64,000 nucleotides of DNA from Maribacter algarum (ex Zhang et al. 2020). Its GTDB lineage: Bacteria; Bacteroidota; Bacteroidia; Flavobacteriales; Flavobacteriaceae. The notes beneath the pieces are model-generated. The model had not been told where the DNA came from. It saw only the letters and a list, made by a program, of their open reading frames with translations, and did not search any database. Positions 43,490 to 53,286 of this stretch are shown here, one piece after another. The position numbers and the translations under genes were made by a program. The DNA lies in NCBI RefSeq assembly GCF_005885635.1, contig NZ_VATY01000001.1:1488001-1552000 (forward strand), in the 5' to 3' direction. Position 1 is the stretch's first letter. Every line of letters starts with the position of its first letter.

Positions 43490-43939
43490 ATGAGTATAAA
43501 GAAAGAGCTTCAGGAGTTTTGTCAAGAGTATGTTAGGGAAAGAACAAAACGTATACAAGACAGTATTAGTAACATTCAAGAATCCTTAGCTTCTGAAACC
43601 AAGAGCAGTGCTGGTGATAAACATGAAACCGGTAGGGCCATGTTACAATTGGAAAGGGAGAAACTAGGACAACAATTACTAGAAGTTGAACGAATGGCTA
43701 TCATTCTCTCGAGAATATCAATTTCCATGAGGACAAACGCAGTGCTCCTAGGAAGTTTGGTTAAAACCTCAAAGCGAGACTACTTTTTGGCAATTTCAGC
43801 AGGAGCTTACGAAGGTGCTACCAATCCCATTTACTGTATTTCAAGGGCAGCCCCTATCGGAAAACTACTTTTAGGCAAGTCGATTGGTGATGTGGTTGAT
43901 TTTGACGGGGAGAAAATACGAATCTCCGAAATACTTTAG
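43490..43939 (+). CDS. GreA/GreB C-terminal-like protein
   Basis: 149 residues from the ATG at 43490, chosen because SIKKELQEFCQEYV is the usual start in flavobacterial relatives. A coiled-coil-like N-terminus (KSSAGDKHETGRAMLQLERE) is followed by a small beta domain ending APIGKLLLGKSIGDVVDF, as in transcript-cleavage factor GreA C-terminal domains. Such proteins are widespread in Bacteroidota, often named 3-oxoacyl-ACP synthase in error. A polymerase-binding role is inferred from the fold. Confidence 0.55.
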   Translation: MSIKKELQEFCQEYVRERTKRIQDSISNIQESLASETKSSAGDKHETGRAMLQLEREKLGQQLLEVERMAIILSRISISMRTNAVLLGSLVKTSKRDYFLAISAGAYEGATNPIYCISRAAPIGKLLLGKSIGDVVDFDGEKIRISEIL

Positions 43940-44006
43940 GCCTCTTTTTTCTGCTATAGAATCAAATTGCGTAATTTGTTATCATACAAATCAATACCCC
44001 CTTTTC

Positions 44007-44501
44007 ATGAAAATATCCTTTGTTTTAAATGGTGTTTCTAAATCTTTGGAAATCGCTGACGGTAATACCCCTTTAATATGGGTTATTCGAGATATCCTTG
44101 ATTTAAAAGGAACCAAATTTGGTTGTGGAAAAGCGGCATGTGGTGCATGTACACTTCACGTAGATGGTAATGCTATACGCTCTTGTTCTTATCCTATTCA
44201 ACTTGTTGAAGGCAAACAAATCACTACCATTGAAGGTCTCGGGAATGAAGAAAACCCGCACCCCGTACAACAAGCATGGGTTGAAGAAATAGTACCGCAA
44301 TGTGGCTACTGTCAACCTGGTTTTATGATGGCTACGGCGGCATTGTTAGATAAGAACCCAGCTCCGACAGATGAGGATATCGATAATGCAATAACCAATG
44401 TTTGCCGATGTGCCACTTATTATCGCATGCGGAAAGCAATTCATAGGGCGGCTGAATTGAATGCAGAAATCAATGCAAATATTGATGTACAAAATTCATA
44501 G
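44007..44501 (+). CDS. 2Fe-2S subunit of an aldehyde/isoquinoline-type oxidoreductase
   Basis: 164 residues. FGCGKAACGACTLHVDG holds the plant-type [2Fe-2S] cysteines, and QCGYCQPGFMMATAALL with VCRCATY the second cluster. It begins at 44007 because MKISFVLNG is the usual start; longer frames reach back into the previous gene. It passes electrons from the molybdenum subunit. The large subunit follows 3 bases after its stop, giving an IorA/IorB-like pair. Confidence 0.92.
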   Translation: MKISFVLNGVSKSLEIADGNTPLIWVIRDILDLKGTKFGCGKAACGACTLHVDGNAIRSCSYPIQLVEGKQITTIEGLGNEENPHPVQQAWVEEIVPQCGYCQPGFMMATAALLDKNPAPTDEDIDNAITNVCRCATYYRMRKAIHRAAELNAEINANIDVQNS

Positions 44502-44504
44502 ACC

Positions 44505-46664
44505 ATGAGCAAGAAGAAAATATCACGTCGTAAATTTTTGGTTCGCGGAGGTTTGGGTTCTATTGGAGTTTTGGCAGTAGGCACCTACGTGTTTCGAAAC
44601 CCCATTCGCAGAGGTATTGCGGGCGCTATTGATACGGGGGAAACGCCTTATGTTGGAAATACAAATGCTCCCATAATTTGGTTTGAAGTCACGTCTGAGA
44701 ATAACATAATATTGCATAGCCCAAAAGTAGAAATGGGTCAAGGAACGTTTACGGGTCTGGCGCAAATGGCTGCGGATGAGTTAGAGGTTTCAATGGAACA
44801 AATGCTAGTTGTTCATGCGAATTCTGCTTCCGGTAATATGGATGGTTTTGCCACTGGTGGAAGCACCTCGATATCTACCTTATGGGTTCCTTTGAGAGAG
44901 CTGGCCGCTACTATGCGAGAGATGATTAGAAACGAGGCAGCCGTTAAAATGGGTATTTCTGCGGAGAATTTAAGTATTTCAAACGGAGTGTTTTCTTCGG
45001 ATAGAAAAACGATGACCTACGCCGAAGCTGTTAAAGATGTTACGGAATGGGAAATTCCCGATACTCCGGCTTTAAAAGATATCAAAGCGTATAAGTTTAT
45101 AGGAAAACCGATTCCAAGGGTCGATTTGAAGGATAAGGTCTTCGGGACACCAATGTATGGAATGGACGCTACCATGCCCGATATGCTCTATGGCGCGGTA
45201 GTTCGCCCCACAAAGATTGGCGCCAAGTTCATTGATGCTGATACATTAAAGGCAGAAAGCATGCCAGGAGTGGTCAAAATAGTCAAAGAGAAAGATTTTG
45301 TTGGGGTAATCGCAAATTCCCAAACGGAAGCAGAGAATGCCAAAAATGTGATTGATGCCAAGTGGGAAGTTGAACGCAACTGGCAGACTTCTGATATTGA
45401 GGCAATGATAGCAGTAGGAAAGGGAGAACCTTTCGTAATTCAAAAAGAAGGAAGCGCTAAAGACATTTTAGAAGATTCAGAGGACACTATTATTTCGGAA
45501 TATAAAAGTCCTATCGGTGCACATGCCCAACTTGAACCTAATGGCGCACTGGCATATGTTGAAGCTGACAAAGCGACCATCATGATGTCAACCCAAGTGG
45601 TGAAAATTACAAGGGATGAAATTGCAGATAGAATCGGACTAGATAGTGACCAGGTGAACATAGTTCCGACCTTCTTAGGAGGAGGGTTTGGGCGACGACT
45701 GCATACTCCCAACGGAATTCAGGCGGCCGTACTTTCAAAAGCCGTTGGAAAGCCTGTGAAGTGTTTTTTTAGCAGGACAGAAGAATTTCAAAATGACACC
45801 TTCAGACCGCCAACAAATCATGTTTTAAAGGGAAAGTTAGACGCCAATGGAATGATTGAAGCCATAGAGCACAATGTTTCCAGTGGAGATGTGGCCTGGG
45901 GCTCACCCATGCTGCCGGGTATTTTAGAACATATTTTGGGCGCAGATTTGGGCGCTTGGCGAGGTGGAATGATTCAATATGGGGAAATTCCGAATTACCG
46001 AACAATTTCATGGCGCAAGAAATTGCCCTTCGCAACAAGTTGGTGGCGTAGTTTGGGGCTACTAGCAAACACTTTTGCTGTGGAAAGTTTTATGGACGAA
46101 CTTGCCATAGCGGCTAAAAAGAATCCTATTGAATTTCGACTGGCCCAAATACAAGATGATGATAGAGGCTTCCGTCTGAAGGAAGTTATTAAAGCTGCTG
46201 AAGAAAAATCGGGGTATACAGACGAAGTTGTAAATGGACGGGCTATGGGCTTTGCCGCATCCACAGATGTAAATACACCTTGCGCTCAAGTAGCTGAGGT
46301 ATCCATAGAGAACAATGAAATAAAAGTACATAAGGTAACCTGTGCTATGGACCCTGGTTTGGCTGTAAATCCAGATCAAGTAAGAGCGCAATGTGAAGGC
46401 GCTATAATTATGGGAATGAGTGCTTCAATGTTCGAAAAGATGGAGGTTGAGGATGGTGAACTAACGCCAACAATTTATGGTCCGTATAAGATGGCTACAA
46501 TGCGAAATACACCCAAAGAGATTGATGTGGTATTACTTCAAAATTCTGGTGTGCCAGGAGCTGTGGGCGAACCTCCGTTGGGGCCGATAGGTGCAGCTGT
46601 AGCGAATGCGGTTTTTAGACTTACTGGAAAAAGGCTACGGGAAATGCCATTGAAGTTGACTTAA
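44505..46664 (+). CDS. Molybdopterin-binding oxidoreductase large subunit (IorB-like)
   Basis: 719 residues with a Tat signal (SRRKFLVRGGLGSIGVLAVG), so it folds with cofactor before export. MGQGTFTGLAQMAADELE near 80, LGGGFGRR near 395 and GEPPLGPIGAAVANAVFRLTG near the end are xanthine-oxidase-family cofactor contacts, the last with the active-site Glu. The family hydroxylates aldehydes or N-heterocycles. The pair with the 2Fe-2S gene is complete without a FAD subunit, as in isoquinoline 1-oxidoreductase. The physiological substrate is unknown. Confidence 0.88.
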   Translation: MSKKKISRRKFLVRGGLGSIGVLAVGTYVFRNPIRRGIAGAIDTGETPYVGNTNAPIIWFEVTSENNIILHSPKVEMGQGTFTGLAQMAADELEVSMEQMLVVHANSASGNMDGFATGGSTSISTLWVPLRELAATMREMIRNEAAVKMGISAENLSISNGVFSSDRKTMTYAEAVKDVTEWEIPDTPALKDIKAYKFIGKPIPRVDLKDKVFGTPMYGMDATMPDMLYGAVVRPTKIGAKFIDADTLKAESMPGVVKIVKEKDFVGVIANSQTEAENAKNVIDAKWEVERNWQTSDIEAMIAVGKGEPFVIQKEGSAKDILEDSEDTIISEYKSPIGAHAQLEPNGALAYVEADKATIMMSTQVVKITRDEIADRIGLDSDQVNIVPTFLGGGFGRRLHTPNGIQAAVLSKAVGKPVKCFFSRTEEFQNDTFRPPTNHVLKGKLDANGMIEAIEHNVSSGDVAWGSPMLPGILEHILGADLGAWRGGMIQYGEIPNYRTISWRKKLPFATSWWRSLGLLANTFAVESFMDELAIAAKKNPIEFRLAQIQDDDRGFRLKEVIKAAEEKSGYTDEVVNGRAMGFAASTDVNTPCAQVAEVSIENNEIKVHKVTCAMDPGLAVNPDQVRAQCEGAIIMGMSASMFEKMEVEDGELTPTIYGPYKMATMRNTPKEIDVVLLQNSGVPGAVGEPPLGPIGAAVANAVFRLTGKRLREMPLKLT

Positions 46665-46666
46665 AT

Positions 46667-47071
46667 TCAATCCAAATCAGGTTTGGTACGATTCGCTTTC
46701 TTTTGAGCTGCCTTTTTCTTGCTTTTTAATCGCCTCTCAACTGAAGCTTTTGAGGGTTTCGTCGCTTTTCTCTTTTTGGGGACTTTAAAGGCATTCTCAA
46801 TCAGGTCGAAAAAACGTTTGATGGCAAGTTCCTTGTTTTTATGCTGACTCCGGCTTTCATCGCATTGAAGAAGTAATAAGCCATTCTTGGCAAGTCGATT
46901 TTTTAATTTTAATAAAACACGCTCCTTTTCGTCTTCAGATAGGGCATTTGTTGTAAATACATCGTAAGACAATTCAATTTTGGTGGAAACCTTGTTGACA
47001 TGTTGTCCGCCAGTTCCACTGCTTCTTACAGCTTTGAATTGGAGTTCTTGAACAATCTTTTCTCTATCCAT
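46667..47071 (-). CDS. arfB: Ribosome-rescue peptidyl-tRNA hydrolase ArfB
   Basis: 134 residues. SSGTGGQHVNKVSTKIEL carries the GGQ motif (21-23), and the lysine/arginine-rich C-terminal tail (KKAAQKKANR) enters the mRNA channel. It releases peptides from stalled ribosomes. It begins 2 bases after the ABC ATPase stop on the same strand, so the two are co-transcribed, and converges with the molybdenum-enzyme gene with 2 bases between ends. Confidence 0.9.
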   Translation of the reverse strand: MDREKIVQELQFKAVRSSGTGGQHVNKVSTKIELSYDVFTTNALSEDEKERVLLKLKNRLAKNGLLLLQCDESRSQHKNKELAIKRFFDLIENAFKVPKKRKATKPSKASVERRLKSKKKAAQKKANRTKPDLD

Positions 47072-47073
47072 GA

Positions 47074-48051
47074 CTAGACGCTTCCCATTCTTTGGTTAAT
47101 GACCTCAATTGAGATATTCAAAAAAACCTCTTTCCCCTCTTCCAAGGCTTCATAATGATTGAAGTATACATCTTGTCCTTCATAGGTTCCTACAACTAAA
47201 TAATGACCTCCCATATAATAAGAACCTTTCACTGTAGCTTCCAGGCCGGATTTTGCTGAAACCTTAAATTCATGTGCGTAAACGATGATTTGTCTTTTTG
47301 TATCCGCGTAGGATTTTACGATATTGATAGGAATTTTATTAGCTTCCCCGAACAGGGATGCGATATAGAGATCCTTGGGGTTTCGATATAAATTCTCTGG
47401 GCTATCTTTTGCAATAATTCGATTATTTCGCAAGACGATAACACGGTTAGCAAAAGGAAGCATATCATTGTGATCGTGTGTAGCCGTCAAAACCGTAATA
47501 TTTTGTTTTCTTAGATATGCGAAAAGATTTCTGCGCATACTATTTTTTCGAAAATTATCGATATGGCTAAAAGGTTCATCAAGAAGCAGAACTTGTGGTT
47601 CTTGTGCCAATACTCTTGCTAAGGCTACTCTTTGCTGCTGTCCACCACTTAGAAATCGCACTTTAGTTTGTGCGAAATCGGTCATCTCAATCATCTCTAA
47701 TAACTCATTTGTTCGTTCTGCCAAAACTTCAGGTTCAAGAACAGAAAGATATTGACTCACATTCTCATAAACCGTGGTATACGGCATAAGATCAAAGTCT
47801 TGTGAAAGATATTTCATATACGACTCACCGGGAACCAGATTATATAACGGCCCTAGAACTTGAGAATCGTTCCAATAAACTTCGCCGGTTTTTATTTGAA
47901 GCAGGCCATATATTATTTTAAGGAGTGTACTTTTTCCGCAACCACTTTCACCAATGATGCAAACGTGCTCACCCTCATTTACCTTCAGATTAATATCTTC
48001 AAGAACGAGTGTTTTATCATAGGCAAAAGAAACATGATCTACTTGTAGCAT
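47074..48051 (-). CDS. ABC transporter ATP-binding protein without a permease nearby
   Basis: 325 residues. Walker A GESGCGKST at 34-42, Q-loop YLSQDFDL near 82, signature LSGGQQQR at 134-141, Walker B VLLLDEP at 154-160, and TATHDHNDM (H-loop). A C-terminal domain (about 235-325) resembles the TOBE/accessory part of polyamine or sulfate importer ATPases. No permease or binding-protein gene is adjacent, so it either serves a transporter elsewhere or has another job. It is co-transcribed with arfB. Confidence 0.88.
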   Translation of the reverse strand: MLQVDHVSFAYDKTLVLEDINLKVNEGEHVCIIGESGCGKSTLLKIIYGLLQIKTGEVYWNDSQVLGPLYNLVPGESYMKYLSQDFDLMPYTTVYENVSQYLSVLEPEVLAERTNELLEMIEMTDFAQTKVRFLSGGQQQRVALARVLAQEPQVLLLDEPFSHIDNFRKNSMRRNLFAYLRKQNITVLTATHDHNDMLPFANRVIVLRNNRIIAKDSPENLYRNPKDLYIASLFGEANKIPINIVKSYADTKRQIIVYAHEFKVSAKSGLEATVKGSYYMGGHYLVVGTYEGQDVYFNHYEALEEGKEVFLNISIEVINQRMGSV

Positions 48052-48116
48052 TATATAGGTCGAAATTTGATTGAGTTTTATCTGTATTCTCTTTGGCAGA
48101 GTTGGGGTGATACAAA

Positions 48117-48150
48117 TAAAAAGTCCGTCTCTATCAAAGAAACGGACTTT
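48117..48150 (-). terminator. Terminator of the prolyl oligopeptidase gene
   Basis: Stem AAAGTCCGT (48120-48128) / ACGGACTTT (48142-48150); read on the minus strand the T-rich side follows the stem, 19 bases after the stop at 48169. Confidence 0.78.
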
Positions 48151-48168
48151 GTTCTTAAATATTGAAAA

Positions 48169-50325
48169 TTAGTCTTTAAATTCTCTTAATACAGCTTGGT
48201 TTGGCAACTCTTCGAAGCCCATATTATATAGGGTAAAACCATAAATATCAGCATACTGCTCAATAGTTTTGCTTACCGGAGTTCCTGCACCGTGACCTGC
48301 GTTTGTCTCAATACGAATTAAAGTCGGATTGCTTCCCGCTTGCTTTTCTTGTAATTCGGCTGCGAATTTGAAACTGTGTGCGGGCACCACACGATCATCA
48401 TGGTCTCCAGTTGTTACTAATGTTGCGGGATATTCCACACCTGCTTTCACATTGTGAACTGGAGAATACCCTTTTAAATATTCAAACATTTCCTCACTTT
48501 CTTCGGAAGTGCCATAGTCATAGGCCCAGCCCGCACCAGCGGTAAATGTATGGTAACGTAGCATATCTAAAACGCCAACAGCGGGCAATGCTACTTTCAT
48601 CAAGTCAGGGCGTTGGGTCATTGTGGCCCCAACTAAAAGCCCTCCATTACTGCCACCCCTAATGGCCAAATAATCTGATGAGGTATAATTGTTTGCAATC
48701 AAATATTCTCCTGCAGCTATAAAATCATCAAATACATTTTGTTTTTGCAACTTGGTGCCAGCATCGTGCCATTTCTTGCCATACTCCCCGCCACCACGTA
48801 TGTTCGGCACAGCGTAAATTCCACCTTGTTCCATCCAAACAGAATTTGTAATGCTGAAGGAAGGCGTAATACTTACATTAAAGCCTCCATATGCATAAAG
48901 GATTGTTGGATTTTTTCCATTTAATTCAATTCCCTTTTTATGCGTAATCATCATTGGAATTTTAGTGCCATCCTTTGACACATAAAATACTTGATTGCTT
49001 TCATATTCTTCGGAATTAAAATCGATTTCAGGTTTCCAATACGATTGATATTCTCCCGTTTCGACATTGAATTTATAGGATGAGCCAGGAATGATATAGT
49101 TCGTGAAATAGAAATAGAACTCTTTGTCTTCTTTTTTACCACCAAAACCAGAAGCACTTCCTAAGCCCGGAAGCTTTACTTCACGGACTAACTTTCCGTC
49201 ATAATCGTACTGCTTAACTTTTGAAAGGGCATTGACCATATATTCAGCAAAAAAGTAGCCGCCACCAGTATTAGGAGAAAGAACGTTTTCCGTTTCTGGA
49301 ATAAAATCAACCCAATTTTCCATGCTAGGGTTGGAAGCGTCTACGGTAACTATCTTCTTGTTTGGTGCATTTCTGTCGGTAACAATAAAAAGTTTTGAAC
49401 CAACATTCTCGATGATGTAATTATCAGACTCAGTATCGTCGACAATGGGGATTAAAAGTCCGTTTGGGTCTTTTAAATCTTGAATAAATAGTTTGTTGCC
49501 AGAGGTTGAATTAGAAGCCGAAACCACCAAATAGTTTTGGTCTTCCGTTACACCAGCACCAATATAACGGTGTTTTTCATCAGGTCTTTCCCCGTAAATC
49601 AGCTCATCTTTTGACTGTGGAGTTCCCAATTTATGATAGTAAACTTTGTGCTGGTCCGTTTTAGCGGAAAGCTCACTTCCTTTAGGTTTGTCGTAACTGG
49701 AATAGTAAAAGCCATCGTTCCCTTTCCAAGATAGTCCGCTGAACTTGATATCAACTAAAGTGTCTTCCATAATTTCTTTGGTCTCGGCGTTTAGAACGAT
49801 TGCTTTTCGCCAATCACTACCGCCCTCTGAGATGAGATGAGCAGCCATGGAACCGTCTTTTGTAAAGCTCAGTCCAGCTAGGGAGGTAGTTCCATCTTCA
49901 GAGAATGTATTGGGGTCTAGAAATACCTTAGCTTCACCGTTTCCTTTTTTCCTGTAGACGACATATTGATTTTGGAGTCCGTCATTCTTATAGAAATAGG
50001 TATAGTCACCTTCTTCAAAGGGGGTGCCAATCTTTTCGTAATTCCATATTTTTTCCAACCGCTTTTTAAGGTCATCTCGAAAAGGAATGTTCTCTAAATA
50101 TCCAAAAGTGGTTTTATTTTGTGTTTTTACCCAAGCCTCGGTTTCAGGACTGCGGTCATCTTCTAACCAACGAAATGGGTCTTTAACTTCAGTTCCGAAA
50201 TAAGTATCTACAGAATCAGCTTGGGCGGTAGTTGGGTAATTCACAACAATAGGTTCTTTTTTGGTTTGAGTTTGACAAGCCACTAGGAAAATCGCAAGTA
50301 GTGGTATAAATATTATTTTTTTCAT
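48169..50325 (-). CDS. Lipoprotein prolyl oligopeptidase (S9A)
   Basis: 718 residues. Lipobox LVAC near residue 17 makes it a lipoprotein. The N-terminal beta-propeller (about 70-430) is followed by the alpha/beta-hydrolase: [10 protein letters not shown] with Ser559, [10 protein letters not shown] with Asp about 644, and NAGHGAGTP with His678. It cleaves short peptides after proline, here presumably in the periplasm or at the surface. It stands alone, with a minus-strand terminator behind it. Confidence 0.93.
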   Translation of the reverse strand: MKKIIFIPLLAIFLVACQTQTKKEPIVVNYPTTAQADSVDTYFGTEVKDPFRWLEDDRSPETEAWVKTQNKTTFGYLENIPFRDDLKKRLEKIWNYEKIGTPFEEGDYTYFYKNDGLQNQYVVYRKKGNGEAKVFLDPNTFSEDGTTSLAGLSFTKDGSMAAHLISEGGSDWRKAIVLNAETKEIMEDTLVDIKFSGLSWKGNDGFYYSSYDKPKGSELSAKTDQHKVYYHKLGTPQSKDELIYGERPDEKHRYIGAGVTEDQNYLVVSASNSTSGNKLFIQDLKDPNGLLIPIVDDTESDNYIIENVGSKLFIVTDRNAPNKKIVTVDASNPSMENWVDFIPETENVLSPNTGGGYFFAEYMVNALSKVKQYDYDGKLVREVKLPGLGSASGFGGKKEDKEFYFYFTNYIIPGSSYKFNVETGEYQSYWKPEIDFNSEEYESNQVFYVSKDGTKIPMMITHKKGIELNGKNPTILYAYGGFNVSITPSFSITNSVWMEQGGIYAVPNIRGGGEYGKKWHDAGTKLQKQNVFDDFIAAGEYLIANNYTSSDYLAIRGGSNGGLLVGATMTQRPDLMKVALPAVGVLDMLRYHTFTAGAGWAYDYGTSEESEEMFEYLKGYSPVHNVKAGVEYPATLVTTGDHDDRVVPAHSFKFAAELQEKQAGSNPTLIRIETNAGHGAGTPVSKTIEQYADIYGFTLYNMGFEELPNQAVLREFKD

Positions 50326-50363
50326 TGGGCATATAGATTAATACTTCATAAAAATACCACAAA

Positions 50364-50397
50364 AAAACCCTTGACTTGTCTAGCAGTCAATGGTTTT
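50364..50397 (-). terminator. Terminator of asd
   Basis: Arms 50364-50376 (AAAACCCTTGACT) and 50385-50397 pair with one mismatch; on the minus strand the run of T residues follows, 28 bases after the asd stop. Confidence 0.75.
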
Positions 50398-50424
50398 AAT
50401 AGCAATCTAACTAGATTGTAAATA

Positions 50425-51414
50425 TTATACCAATTGGTTTTTAATCAAATATTCTGCAATTTGGACCGCATTGGTGGCCGCTCCTTTACGGAGATTATCA
50501 GAGACAATCCACATGTTTACGGTATTTGGCTGGGTTTCGTCTCGTCGAATACGTCCAACAAAAACCTCATCCTTATTATGCGCATAAATCGGCATTGGGT
50601 AGGTGTTTGTATCTGGATTATCTTGAACGGTAACTCCGTCAGTATCATTAAGAATTCCTCGAATTTCATTGAGCGCAAAGTCGTTATGAAATTCAACATT
50701 CACAGATTCTGAATGTCCGCCAGCCGTTGGTATACGAACTGCTGTAGCACTTATTGAAAAACTTCTATCGTCCAATATTTTTTGTGGTTCACGTGCCAAT
50801 TTCATTTCTTCTTTGGTATAACCGTTTTCCATGAAGACATCACAATGTGGCAAGGCATTTCTACTTATAGGATATGGGTAGGCCATTTCTCCTTTAACCC
50901 CCGCAATTTCATTTTCAAGCTGTTTTACAGCTTTTACTCCAGTTCCTGATACCGATTGATATGTTGATATTACCACCCGCTTCATTTGGTACTTTTTATG
51001 AAGTGGAGCCAAGGCCATCACCAATTGGATTGTCGAGCAATTGGGATTGGCAATAATTTTATCTTCTGAAGTCAATTCGGTGGCGTTAATCTCTGGAACG
51101 ACCAACTTTTTAGTAGGGTCCATGCGCCAAGCAGATGAGTTATCGATTACCGTGGTACCCACTTCTGCAAATTTTGGTGCCCATTCCAAGGAAGTATCCC
51201 CACCTGCAGAAAATATAGCAATATCCGCCTTGGCGGCAACAGCATCTGCGAGACCAATGATGGTATGTTCAACTCCTTTATAAGACAATTTTTTGCCTAC
51301 TGAACGTTCGGATGCTACCAAAAGCAATTCCGTAATTGGAAAATTACGCTCAGCTAATACTTTCAACATTACTTCGCCTACCATTCCGGTGGCTCCTACT
51401 AAAGCTACTTTCAT
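50425..51414 (-). CDS. asd: Aspartate-semialdehyde dehydrogenase
   Basis: 329 residues. VALVGATGMVGEVMLKVL is the NADP-binding start, Cys126 in ANPNCSTIQL the catalytic thiol, and PTAGGHSESVN a late conserved block with the active-site histidine. It gives aspartate semialdehyde for lysine, threonine, methionine and diaminopimelate. The gene is single with its own terminator, between prolyl oligopeptidase and mscL. Confidence 0.95.
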   Translation of the reverse strand: MKVALVGATGMVGEVMLKVLAERNFPITELLLVASERSVGKKLSYKGVEHTIIGLADAVAAKADIAIFSAGGDTSLEWAPKFAEVGTTVIDNSSAWRMDPTKKLVVPEINATELTSEDKIIANPNCSTIQLVMALAPLHKKYQMKRVVISTYQSVSGTGVKAVKQLENEIAGVKGEMAYPYPISRNALPHCDVFMENGYTKEEMKLAREPQKILDDRSFSISATAVRIPTAGGHSESVNVEFHNDFALNEIRGILNDTDGVTVQDNPDTNTYPMPIYAHNKDEVFVGRIRRDETQPNTVNMWIVSDNLRKGAATNAVQIAEYLIKNQLV

Positions 51415-51581
51415 TTTAATTTGAATTGAAGCGCAAAGGTATGGTAACAGCTAGTTCTGCACAATAAGAAGTTAGAGCATTATTAAAAATATAACAAAAT
51501 GTTTTAAAAACAACAAACTACAAAAATAGTATAGCCTAAATCCAATTTGTATACGTAGTTATCTGAAAATCTTAACTAAAA

Positions 51582-51619
51582 AACCGCCAAGCTTGTTAGC
51601 GATAACAAGATTGACGGTT
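51582..51619 (-). terminator. Terminator of mscL copy 2
   Basis: 17-bp arms 51582-51598 (AACCGCCAAGCTTGTTA) and 51603-51619 pair with two mismatches around GCGA; on the minus strand T residues follow the stem. It is 55 bases after the mscL stop. Confidence 0.8.
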
Positions 51620-51673
51620 CAGGGTTGGTTAGTATAGCGGTACTATCCTATAGGAATTAGGATAGATATTCTA

Positions 51674-52078
51674 TTACTTTCTTAAAGAATCGCGAATTTC
51701 AGTAAGTAATTCCTCAGCTGTTGGTCCTGCTGGAGCAGCTTCTGGTTCTGGAGCTTTCGTTTTGTTATATGCCTTAACGAGCATAAACATAACAAGTCCA
51801 ACAATAAGTAAATTAACTATTGTGTTAATCCAAGCTCCGTATGCGATTACCGCTCCTCCTGCTTCCTTAGCTGCTGCTAAGGTATTATAGTCGTTACCGT
51901 CCATTGCAACGTGTAAATCTTCAAAGTTCATCCCTCCTGCGAAGTGACCAACAAAGGGCATAGCAATATGGTCCACAAAACCGTTTATAACGAGACCTAA
52001 AGCTCCTGCCATAATTACGGCCACAGCAAAATCAATGACATTGCCCGTCATAATGAAATCCTTAAATTCTTTTAACAT
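51674..52078 (-). CDS. mscL: Large-conductance mechanosensitive channel, copy 2
   Basis: 134 residues, same length as copy 1 at 26730-27134 and identical except at eight positions (Asp7, Asn62, Asn65, Leu94, Thr107, Ala120, Thr125 and Arg133 here), about 94% identity. Both helices and the C-terminal bundle are intact, so both should form channels, possibly mixed pentamers. The substitutions are conservative, two lying in the periplasmic loop (GNDYN). It is in opposite orientation and 24.5 kb away, with a different terminator. Confidence 0.96.
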   Translation of the reverse strand: MLKEFKDFIMTGNVIDFAVAVIMAGALGLVINGFVDHIAMPFVGHFAGGMNFEDLHVAMDGNDYNTLAAAKEAGGAVIAYGAWINTIVNLLIVGLVMFMLVKAYNKTKAPEPEAAPAGPTAEELLTEIRDSLRK

Positions 52079-52176
52079 GATACTAGTATTTTAGTTGGTT
52101 AATTAAACTATTTGCAAAATCAATGCCATGCAATGTAAGAAAAAAAAAGATTCCTAACGAAATGTTAAATAAGAAA

Positions 52177-53286
52177 TTATGATTCTATGAAAACGCGTTT
52201 AACACGTTGTGATATGCTTGTAAGGAGTTCGTAAGATATTGTTTTAGAGGTAGATGCGAATTCTTCGGCACTAGGATTTCCTCCGAAAACAACAACTTCA
52301 TCACCTTCTTGACAATCAATATTCGTAACATCAATCATGATCATATCCATACAAACATTACCAATGATAGGGGCTTTTTGTCCATTTACGCTTACATATG
52401 TCTTCCCGTTACCATATTGTCTACCTATTCCATCCGCATGGCCCAAAGGCAATGTTGCCGTTATCTGATATCCTTCTGAAGTAAATGCTCTATTGTATCC
52501 TACGGTTTCGCCGGGTTCAATCTTATGAATTTGTGAGATAATGGTATTTAAACTTGCCACTGGCTTTAAAACGGCGTCGATTTTTACATTATTTCCAAAT
52601 CCGTAGAGACCGATTCCACTTCTGACCATATCGAACTGCGCTTCTGAATAATTGATAATCCCTGAAGTATTTAGAAGGTGTTTGAAAGGCTTAGGATTGA
52701 TTTTTTCATCAAATTCTTGAGTGATTTTACGAAAATTGCTAATCTGCTTAAGGGTGAAATCTTTTTCATTTAAATCTTCAGATGCGGCTAAGTGTGAAAA
52801 TATAGAAGTTACTATTATTTCATCACGCCCCTCAAGTTTTTTTTTAATGTAATCAATATCATTTTCCCAAAATCCTAAGCGATTTAGACCCGTATTAAAT
52901 TTGATATGAACTGGATATTCTTTTTGTCTTAACTCTTTGGCAACCTCTAAAAACTCCATCAAAATCTTTGGAGAATATATGCTTGGCTCCAAACAACACT
53001 CGATAAGTTCTGTAAAATTGATGGCTTGCGGGTGAAGTACTAAAATCGGGGTCTTAATTCCGGCATTTCGAAGTTGCACTCCTTCTTTTACATAGGCTAC
53101 CGCAAAATAGTCTACTCCTAATTTCTCGAGTTTTTGAGCGATTTTGATGGAATCACTTCCGTAGGCAAAGGCTTTTACAACACCGAGAAACTTGGTCTCA
53201 GGTTTTAATTTTCCCTTTAGGTAACGATAGTTATGTTCTAAATGGTTAAGATTGATTTCTAAAACAGTCTCGGCGGTTTTAGGCAT
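52177..53286 (-). CDS. alr: Alanine racemase
   Basis: 369 residues from the ATG at 53286, which overlaps the tdk stop by eight bases (an earlier ATG at 53292 is possible). VLEINLNHLEHNYRYLK starts the barrel, Lys38 in VVKAFAYGSDS binds PLP, RSGIGLYGF and VGYNRAF hold further active-site residues, with Tyr as second base. It makes D-alanine for peptidoglycan. The PLP motif reads KAFAYG rather than the commoner KANAYG, as in other Bacteroidota. It is translationally coupled to tdk. Confidence 0.92.
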   Translation of the reverse strand: MPKTAETVLEINLNHLEHNYRYLKGKLKPETKFLGVVKAFAYGSDSIKIAQKLEKLGVDYFAVAYVKEGVQLRNAGIKTPILVLHPQAINFTELIECCLEPSIYSPKILMEFLEVAKELRQKEYPVHIKFNTGLNRLGFWENDIDYIKKKLEGRDEIIVTSIFSHLAASEDLNEKDFTLKQISNFRKITQEFDEKINPKPFKHLLNTSGIINYSEAQFDMVRSGIGLYGFGNNVKIDAVLKPVASLNTIISQIHKIEPGETVGYNRAFTSEGYQITATLPLGHADGIGRQYGNGKTYVSVNGQKAPIIGNVCMDMIMIDVTNIDCQEGDEVVVFGGNPSAEEFASTSKTISYELLTSISQRVKRVFIES

